Position numbers and translations under genes: made by a program. A DNA stretch of 40,796 bases from Candidatus Merdiplasma excrementigallinarum (GTDB taxonomy: Bacteria > Bacillota > Clostridia > Lachnospirales > Lachnospiraceae): contig DVOS01000037.1 in assembly GCA_018713435.1 (NCBI GenBank), forward strand, positions 1 through 40,796. The letters run 5' to 3'. A model generated the notes under the pieces. The model made no database searches. It worked only from the letters and a program-made list of their open reading frames with translations, and was not told the DNA's origin. Below are positions 35,967 through 40,796 of the stretch, piece after piece. Numbering within the stretch: position 1 is the stretch's first letter; every line of letters begins with the position of its first letter.

Positions 35967-37124
35967 ATGCTGAAGCCTTTAATCAAATGGCCCGGAGGGA
36001 AAACCAATGAGCTGGACCGCTTTCTCTCCCTGATTCCCTCCTATGACCGGTATATTGAACCTTTCGTGGGCGGGGGCGCCCTGTATTTTTACCTGAACCC
36101 GCCGAAGGCGCTGATTAACGATACTTCCCGGGACCTGATGGATTTCTACCGGCTGGTAAAGGAGCAGGATCCGGAATTTAAACGGATTCTGAACCTGTAC
36201 TGCAGCAGCTTTGAGCGGCTGAAGGAACAGTGCGCTGTCCGGTATCAGGATATTCTTGCCCTGTACCGCCTTTATGAGGAGGCGCAGAAGCAGGAACTGG
36301 ACATCCGCCGCCTGGGGCTGAACGAGGGCCTTGTGCGCCGGATCGGGGAAGATCCGGAGATTATGACGGATCTGGTGACGGATGGGGACGAATTTCTGGA
36401 ACAGCTGCGGCGGATGACGGAGGACAAAATTCTGCGGACCATCCAGAATGGAAAGAAAAAGCCCCTGACAGACCGGGACCTGAAGAACAACCTGATAACC
36501 GGTTTTACCAGCGGCTTTTATATGTATTTCCGGAATGTGTTTAATGAGATTGCCGCCGGGGAACTGGCGGTCACCCTGCCTTACCGGATCGCCAACTTTT
36601 ATTTTATCCGGGAGTACTGCTACGGCGCCATGTTCCGGTACAACCACAAGGGGGAATTTAATATTCCCTACGGGGGCATTTCCTACAACGGGAAGGATTT
36701 TGGGGCCAAGATCCGCACGATCTTCGGAGAGGATGTGGCCCGGCTTCTGGGACGCACGGAGATTTACTGCGAGGATTTTGAGAGCTTCCTGGATAAGCTG
36801 ACTCTGACGGAGCGGGATTTTCTGTTTCTGGATCCGCCCTATGACACGGACTTCTCCGAGTATGAGGGGAAGGATTTTGACAAAAACGACCAGAAGCGGC
36901 TGGCGGATTTTCTGAAGAGAACCAGAGCCCGGTTTCTTCTGGTGCTGAAAAACACGGGATTTATTTACGGCCTTTATGAGAACTGCGGTTTCCGCATCCT
37001 CAGCTTTGACAACCGTTACCTCTACAATATGCGCAGCCGCAATGACCGCAGCGCCCAGCACCTGCTGATCACCAATATTCCGGAGGAGGAGATACCATGG
37101 AAGCGGGAAAATTTCTTGATCTGA
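35967..37124 (+). CDS. Dam-like DNA adenine methyltransferase (orphan)
   Basis: N6-adenine methyltransferase of the D12/Dam class, 385 residues, about 100 longer than E. coli Dam. The SAM site is IKWPGGKTN and EPFVGGGALYFYLNP; the catalytic motif is DPPY at residues 289-292. The extra length is a charged helical insertion (about 60-180) in the target-recognition region. No restriction endonuclease is adjacent, so it is either an epigenetic methylase or separated from its partner. It overlaps the next gene by 28 bases. Confidence 0.9.
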   Translation: MLKPLIKWPGGKTNELDRFLSLIPSYDRYIEPFVGGGALYFYLNPPKALINDTSRDLMDFYRLVKEQDPEFKRILNLYCSSFERLKEQCAVRYQDILALYRLYEEAQKQELDIRRLGLNEGLVRRIGEDPEIMTDLVTDGDEFLEQLRRMTEDKILRTIQNGKKKPLTDRDLKNNLITGFTSGFYMYFRNVFNEIAAGELAVTLPYRIANFYFIREYCYGAMFRYNHKGEFNIPYGGISYNGKDFGAKIRTIFGEDVARLLGRTEIYCEDFESFLDKLTLTERDFLFLDPPYDTDFSEYEGKDFDKNDQKRLADFLKRTRARFLLVLKNTGFIYGLYENCGFRILSFDNRYLYNMRSRNDRSAQHLLITNIPEEEIPWKRENFLI

Positions 37125-37672
37125 TGCACCTGGCGGAAAATCTGAAGAACAACACCCGGCATTCCTGGACTTCCACAGGGCGCCGCGAGAGCGTGGCGGA
37201 GCACTCCTGGCGGCTGACGGTGATGGCTTATTTTGTAAAAGACGAATTTCCGGAGGCGGACATAGACCGGGTGATCCGCATGTGTATGTTCCATGACATG
37301 GGGGAGGCTTTTACCGGGGACATTCCCGCCTTTGAAAAAAAGGAGAGCCATGATCGGGCGGAACGCCGGTGCGTGGAGGACTGGGTATCCTCCCTGCCGG
37401 AACCCTACCGGGAAGACTTGAGAGCGCTGTATGGGGAGATGGAAGAACAGCGGACGCTGGAGGCGAAAATCTTTAAGGCCCTGGATAAGATGGAGGCCCT
37501 GATTTCCCACAACGAGGCGGATATTTCCACCTGGCTGCCCCTGGAGTACGAGCTGAACCTGACCTACGGGGAGGCGCAGGTGCAGTTTTCAGAGTACATG
37601 AAGAAGCTGCGGGAGGAAATCAACCGGGATACGCGGGAAAAGATAAAGAACGAGCAGAAAACACGGGGGTAA
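37097..37672 (+). CDS. HD-domain protein, YfbR-like nucleotidase
   Basis: Protein of 191 residues with the HD phosphohydrolase core: RESVAEHSWR supplies the first His, MFHDMGE (His66-Asp67) the HD pair, and KALDKMEAL the last Asp. This arrangement matches the YfbR 5'-deoxynucleotidase group that dephosphorylates deoxynucleoside monophosphates. It overlaps the methylase end, so translation is coupled. GGAGGAGAT precedes the ATG. Substrate is inferred from family resemblance. Confidence 0.88.
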   Translation: MEAGKFLDLMHLAENLKNNTRHSWTSTGRRESVAEHSWRLTVMAYFVKDEFPEADIDRVIRMCMFHDMGEAFTGDIPAFEKKESHDRAERRCVEDWVSSLPEPYREDLRALYGEMEEQRTLEAKIFKALDKMEALISHNEADISTWLPLEYELNLTYGEAQVQFSEYMKKLREEINRDTREKIKNEQKTRG

Positions 37673-37686
37673 AAGGGGGGCCTGGC

Positions 37687-37815
37687 ATGATATATATTAA
37701 GCGGGCATTGAAGCGGAAGTTTCTGCATATGAGTTCCTTTTTCAAAGCGGTACTTGTGACAGGCACGCGGCAGGTTGGCAAAACTACCATGTTATGTGCG
37801 ATGAAACTTATATGA
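37687..37815 (+). pseudogene. Truncated AAA ATPase gene remnant (DUF4143-type)
   Basis: An open frame of 42 codons reads like the start of the AAA/DUF4143 ATPases: a YIKRALKRKFL opening, then SSFFKAVLVTGTRQVGKTTM with the Walker A motif, and stops 7 codons later. The remaining 350 or so residues of such a protein are absent. AT-richer than its neighbours, it looks like a decayed acquired gene. Confidence 0.75.
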
Positions 37816-37827
37816 AACATACAGAGG

Positions 37828-37860
37828 GAGACGCTGCAGTGATGCGGCTTCTCTTTTTTT
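37828..37860 (+). terminator. Rho-independent terminator after the HD gene/ATPase remnant
   Basis: Bases 37828-37838 pair with 37843-37853 (one mismatch, one wobble) around a GTGA tetraloop, followed by seven T at 37854-37860. Confidence 0.75.
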
Positions 37861-37951
37861 GCGGGCATAAAATATTTTCTTCCCAGTCATATTCTGCCCC
37901 TGCCGGTAATAGGTATTAAGTAATCATGCAGATAAAACGGGGCGGTTTTGT

Positions 37952-38392
37952 ATGAAAAAGAAAGGCAGGGGAGGACGGCAGGCAAAAGCGGGACGGTACG
38001 GAGGTTTTCTGCCGGTGCTGATGGCCGTGCTGGTTCTGGGAACCGGATGCGGGCAGGAAACGGAGGAGAACCGGACGGATATTGACTTTACGGTGGTAGA
38101 GCCGGAAAAGGTGCCGGAGGAACTGGCAGAGATCATTCAGGAGCACAGGGAGGAGGAAATGCAGCTGACCTTCAGCGATGGCGGCGGATTGTACGCGGTA
38201 AGAGGATATGGAAAACAGGATACGGGCGGATACAGCATCACAGTGGATGAATGCGCGGAGGGGGAGGAGCAGATTTATGTGGCCACAACCCTGCTTGGCC
38301 CGCCCCAGAGCCAGCAGGTTTCAAAAGATCCCTCGTACCCGGTTATCGTGATCAAGATGGAAAACCGGGAAAAGGAAGTCATTTTTGAATAA
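37952..38392 (+). CDS. PrcB-like putative lipoprotein
   Basis: Protein of 146 residues. The N terminus is basic, followed by a hydrophobic stretch LPVLMAVLVLGTGC whose Cys may be lipidated, although the -3 residue is not the usual Leu. The C-terminal half resembles the PrcB C-terminal domain: YAVRGYGKQDTGGYSITV, then YPVIVIKMENRE. PrcB takes part in a surface protease complex in treponemes, and the domain occurs widely in Clostridia with unknown role. It lies upstream of the SipL-like gene. The ribosome binding site is weak. Confidence 0.7.
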   Translation: MKKKGRGGRQAKAGRYGGFLPVLMAVLVLGTGCGQETEENRTDIDFTVVEPEKVPEELAEIIQEHREEEMQLTFSDGGGLYAVRGYGKQDTGGYSITVDECAEGEEQIYVATTLLGPPQSQQVSKDPSYPVIVIKMENREKEVIFE

Positions 38393-38440
38393 CGGGCGAA
38401 ATATCCCAGGACGGAATAGAAGGGGAAGGAGCGTCGCAAA

Positions 38441-40012
38441 ATGGAAGTCCTGAAAAAGAATATCCATATGTACCGCCAGGCAAAGCGGGCGGTCAGCCAG
38501 ATTACGCTGGAGGAGGATTTTAATGTTCCGGACGCCAAGCCGGATGTGGAGCAGATTATTCAGACCAGAGAGAAAACGGTTATTGAGAGCACCCGGTCGG
38601 AAAACGGACGGCTGCTGCTGAAGGGCTGGGTGCAGGTGGGAGTCCTGTACATGGATGACGGAGAGGAACGGCAGATACATAGGCTGGATAACCAGCTGAA
38701 ATTTGATGAGTACATTAATATGGAAGGGCTGGAGGCAGGGGAGAACGTAAACCTGACCTGTGAGATCGAGGATCTGAACGTGGTGATGATTAACTCCCGG
38801 AAGCTGAGTATGCGGGGGCTTCTGACCTTTACAGCTGTGACGGACGATATCTATGATATGAGCGCGGCGGTGGATGCCAAAAGCGATCTGGAGCTGTGCC
38901 GGAAAAAGAAAAAGCTGGAATTTATGCAGCTGGAGGTTCAGAAAAGAGACATAATCCGGATTAAGGAGGATATTCTTCTTCCGGCCAACAAGCCGGATAT
39001 CCGGGAGATCCTGTGGGACAATGTGCAGCTGCGGGGCAGCGAGCTCCATGTGGGGGATGGAAAACTGCAGGTGGAAGGCGAACTGTTTGTGTTCGTGCTG
39101 TATGACGCCGGGGATGAGAACGGCACAAAACAGTGGATGGAGTATACCCTGCCGGTCCGGGGGGAAGCGGATGTGGCCGGATGCACGCCGGATCTGGTGG
39201 CGGATGTAAAGGTGGGACTGGGGCAGATGGAGCTGCAGGTGCGCCAGGACACGGACGGCGAGGACCGGATCATCCATGCGGAGGGCGCGCTGGATCTGGA
39301 TATCAAACTATACGCCAACCGGGAGATGGAGATTCTGGAGGATATTTTCTCACCGGAAAAAGAACTGGAGATTTACAGAAGGGAAGAACTGTATGAAACC
39401 ATGGTGATGCGGAACAGTTCCCGCCTGCGGGCGGTGGGAAGAATTCGGGCAGAGGGCACAAAACCCGGCATTCTCCAGGTATGCAGCAGCCAGGGAACCG
39501 TTAAGGTGGATGAGGTGCGGATGGAGGAGAAGGGACTGAAGATCGAGGGAGCCCTTCTGGTGGAGATCCTTTATGTATCAGCGGACGATACCATGCCCTT
39601 TGCCGTCCTGAGCGGGAGCATCCCCTTTTCTCATTTCGCGGATGTGCCGGATCTGGATGAGGACTGCCGGTGCAGCCTGAACACAAATCTGGAGCAGCTG
39701 TCGACTACCATGGCGGACAGCGAGGAAATTGAGGTGCGGGCTTCCATAAGCATGAATCTCCTGATTGTGCGGCCTCATAAACAGATGTGCATTGCGGATA
39801 TCGGAGAGAAAGACCTGGATCTGCAGCTGATTCAGAACCTGCCCGGCATTGTGGGCTATATTGTCCAGGACGGAGACTGCCTGTGGGACATCGCCAGAAA
39901 ATATTACACAACGCCCAGGCGGATTATGGAAATGAACGGGCTGGAGACGGAAACGGTTTCCAGAGGAGATCATCTGATTATCATGAAGGAAGTGGAAAAG
40001 GTGGAGGTGTAG
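38441..40012 (+). CDS. sipL: SipL-like spore coat morphogenesis protein (DUF3794 and LysM)
   Basis: A 523-residue protein built of repeated DUF3794/SPOCS-type beta domains (repeat openings such as EDFNVPDAKPDVEQI near residue 25 and EDILLPANKPDIREIL near 175) and a C-terminal LysM domain (about 470-520, VQDGDCLWDIARKYYTTP). This architecture and length match C. difficile SipL, which binds SpoIVA through its LysM domain to encase the forespore in coat. It marks the organism as a spore former. AAGGAG precedes the ATG. Confidence 0.88.
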   Translation: MEVLKKNIHMYRQAKRAVSQITLEEDFNVPDAKPDVEQIIQTREKTVIESTRSENGRLLLKGWVQVGVLYMDDGEERQIHRLDNQLKFDEYINMEGLEAGENVNLTCEIEDLNVVMINSRKLSMRGLLTFTAVTDDIYDMSAAVDAKSDLELCRKKKKLEFMQLEVQKRDIIRIKEDILLPANKPDIREILWDNVQLRGSELHVGDGKLQVEGELFVFVLYDAGDENGTKQWMEYTLPVRGEADVAGCTPDLVADVKVGLGQMELQVRQDTDGEDRIIHAEGALDLDIKLYANREMEILEDIFSPEKELEIYRREELYETMVMRNSSRLRAVGRIRAEGTKPGILQVCSSQGTVKVDEVRMEEKGLKIEGALLVEILYVSADDTMPFAVLSGSIPFSHFADVPDLDEDCRCSLNTNLEQLSTTMADSEEIEVRASISMNLLIVRPHKQMCIADIGEKDLDLQLIQNLPGIVGYIVQDGDCLWDIARKYYTTPRRIMEMNGLETETVSRGDHLIIMKEVEKVEV

Positions 40013-40016
40013 AAGA

Positions 40017-40036
40017 GGGGATGCGGCAGCATCCCC
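40017..40036. other. Hairpin between the convergent sipL-like and XRE genes
   Basis: GGGGATGC and GCATCCCC form a perfect 8-bp stem around GGCA. It could terminate both genes, but no U-tract is present on either side. Confidence 0.45.
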
Positions 40037-40038
40037 GG

Positions 40039-40257
40039 CTACTCATCCTCCTGGGGCGTATCCTCTATGAACATGGCTACATCAGATAATTCGCACTGAA
40101 GAATCTGGCACAGAAAATTCAGCGTATGGGTAGAAACATTCTGGTTTGCTCTCAGCCGGGATATCTGACCGGCTGAGACGCCGAAATCATGGATAAGCCG
40201 ATACTGGGAAATGCCTTTTCTCTTCATGGTGTTCCAAAGCGGGTCGTACGAAATCAT
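40039..40257 (-). CDS. Small XRE-family HTH regulator
   Basis: Protein of 72 residues that is almost entirely a Cro/C1-type helix-turn-helix domain: KGISQYRLIHDFGVSAGQIS covers helices 2-3 and NVSTHTLNFLCQILQCEL helices 4-5. The ATG at 40257 follows GGAGG on the minus strand; an in-frame start at 40320 would add 21 residues with no good site. It is divergent from a small membrane protein, and the shared upstream region holds repeated operator-like sequences, so self-regulation is likely. Confidence 0.85.
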   Translation of the reverse strand: MISYDPLWNTMKRKGISQYRLIHDFGVSAGQISRLRANQNVSTHTLNFLCQILQCELSDVAMFIEDTPQEDE

Positions 40258-40305
40258 CCTGAACCTCCGGGTTTGTATCATATTCTTGTGTGATAATCTC
40301 TGTAC

Positions 40306-40334
40306 TTGAATCATAGCCACTTGTGGACTATAAT
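40306..40334 (+). promoter_or_regulatory. Promoter of the small membrane protein gene
   Basis: TTGAAT at 40306-40311 and TATAAT at 40329-40334 are 17 bases apart. The palindrome CCACTTGTGG (40317-40326) fills the spacer, where a bound repressor would block polymerase. Confidence 0.7.
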
Positions 40335-40362
40335 AGTATTAGCCATATGTGGGTTATAATAG
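40316..40362 (+). repeat. Two direct repeats, probable operators
   Basis: Two 21-base units (40316-40336 and 40342-40362, 17 of 21 identical, period 26) share GCCA..TGTGG..TATAATAG. Each contains a dyad of CCA...TGG type and a TATAAT. Likely sites for the adjacent XRE regulator. Confidence 0.7.
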
Positions 40363-40405
40363 ACAGTGAAAACTGTTGTTTTGGACGGAAGAGAGGAACC
40401 CGGAC

Positions 40406-40699
40406 ATGGAAAGAAAAAAACATTTTGAATTTTATGTAAGGATATCGATTGCCGCATACCTGGCAGCATTTGCAGTGTGTGTCATTGCATCCCTGAATCC
40501 CCTGTGGGGCGACGGCCTGGCGGTGCTGTTTCTGGTGTTTGTGCTGCTTGGCGCGCTGGCTTCCGGAATCGCGGGAGAGTACAGCGATTATTACGAGGAG
40601 CTTTCCAGAGAAGATCTGGAGGAGCTGCAGCGGCTGGTGTGGGAGTATAAAAGTCTGAATCAGAAAGAGGTTGACAAATCCGGTCAGGATATGATATAA
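40406..40699 (+). CDS. Small two-helix membrane protein, unknown
   Basis: Protein of 97 residues with two hydrophobic segments (about 15-32, IAAYLAAFAVCVIASL, and 38-57, LAVLFLVFVLLGALASGI) followed by an acidic helical cytosolic tail. No family recognised. The ATG at 40406 follows AGAGAGGAA. Its promoter overlaps the repeated sites of the divergent XRE gene, which suggests the pair forms one regulatory unit. Its 3' end contains the promoter of tRNA-Trp. Confidence 0.65.
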   Translation: MERKKHFEFYVRISIAAYLAAFAVCVIASLNPLWGDGLAVLFLVFVLLGALASGIAGEYSDYYEELSREDLEELQRLVWEYKSLNQKEVDKSGQDMI

Positions 40700-40700
40700 G
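40671..40700 (+). promoter_or_regulatory. tRNA-Trp promoter
   Basis: TTGACA at 40671-40676 and TATAAG at 40695-40700 are 18 bases apart, inside the end of the preceding gene. Transcription would start about 15 bases before the tRNA. Confidence 0.6.
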
Positions 40701-40721
40701 AATATGGTGAGCGATTCACGT

Positions 40722-40792
40722 AGGGGATTGGTCAAATGGTATGATAGGGGTCTCCAAAACCTTTGGTGGGAGTTCGATTCTCTCATCCCCTG
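40722..40792 (+). tRNA. tRNA-Trp (anticodon CCA)
   Basis: A 71-base tRNA. The acceptor stem AGGGGAT pairs with ATCCCCT. The anticodon loop CTCCAAA gives CCA at 40754-40756, and the T arm is GGGAG-TTCGATT-CTCTC. The discriminator is G, and the following CTCT shows that CCA is not encoded. TGA is not read as Trp here: UGA in selD is read by tRNA-Sec. Confidence 0.95.
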
Positions 40793-40796
40793 CTCT

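Overview
The window looks like chromosomal DNA of a Gram-positive, anaerobic, spore-forming member of the Clostridia, most likely a Lachnospiraceae (Clostridium cluster XIVa) relative with a fairly GC-rich genome. The reasons are a SipL-type spore protein (DUF3794 plus LysM), a two-domain Sua5 followed by a YwlE-like gene and upp as in Firmicutes, KtrAB potassium uptake, a membrane pyrophosphatase, CpoA-like glycolipid glycosyltransferases, strong AAGGAGG-type ribosome binding sites, and selenocysteine use. The species placement is inference.

Layout. 1-430: end of an unidentified gene and a HicB-type antitoxin, lower in GC than the rest. 644-3480: ywlC (Sua5), a YwlE-family phosphatase-like protein that has lost its catalytic Cys and Arg, upp and dCMP deaminase. 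3545-12320: a co-directional molybdenum block with its own promoter: moaA, a MOSC protein, a MoeA-like molybdopterin-binding protein, modABC, a moaC-mogA fusion, an XdhC-type maturation factor, a cysteine-cluster protein and a UPF0126 channel-like protein. 12327-14547: proC and a MATE exporter. 14581-20382: a selenium block: selD (itself read through an in-frame UGA with a SECIS-like hairpin), selA, selB, a cysteine desulfurase/selenocysteine lyase-like enzyme and a DUF3343 putative Se/S carrier. The selenocysteine tRNA (selC) lies at 28303-28398 on the minus strand, so all four sel genes are in the window.

20435-22522 (minus): membrane pyrophosphatase hppA. 22781-27279 (plus): ion and phosphate transport, namely an unknown two-helix membrane protein, ktrB, ktrA, a PiT phosphate permease and its DUF47 partner. 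27381-28199: an esterase. 28575-34240: two glycolipid-type glycosyltransferases flanking a TVP38 membrane protein, then a response regulator and a large sensor kinase. 34249-37672: trpS (own promoter and a strong leader hairpin), greA, an orphan Dam-like methylase and an HD-domain nucleotidase-like protein. 37687-37815 is the truncated start of an AAA ATPase gene. 37952-40012: a PrcB-like lipoprotein and the SipL-like spore protein. 40039-40792: a small XRE regulator, a divergent small membrane protein with a repeated operator-like sequence between them, and tRNA-Trp.

How the genes fit together. The molybdenum and selenium blocks run in one direction for about 17 kb with short gaps and many start/stop overlaps. 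Together they cover molybdate import, molybdopterin synthesis, metal insertion, XdhC-type enzyme maturation, selenophosphate synthesis, Sec-tRNA charging, Sec decoding and probable selenium delivery. That is what a cell needs to make selenium-dependent molybdoenzymes (xanthine-dehydrogenase-type hydroxylases or Sec-containing formate dehydrogenase), but no such client enzyme is in the window. I found no CRISPR array, prophage or insertion sequence.
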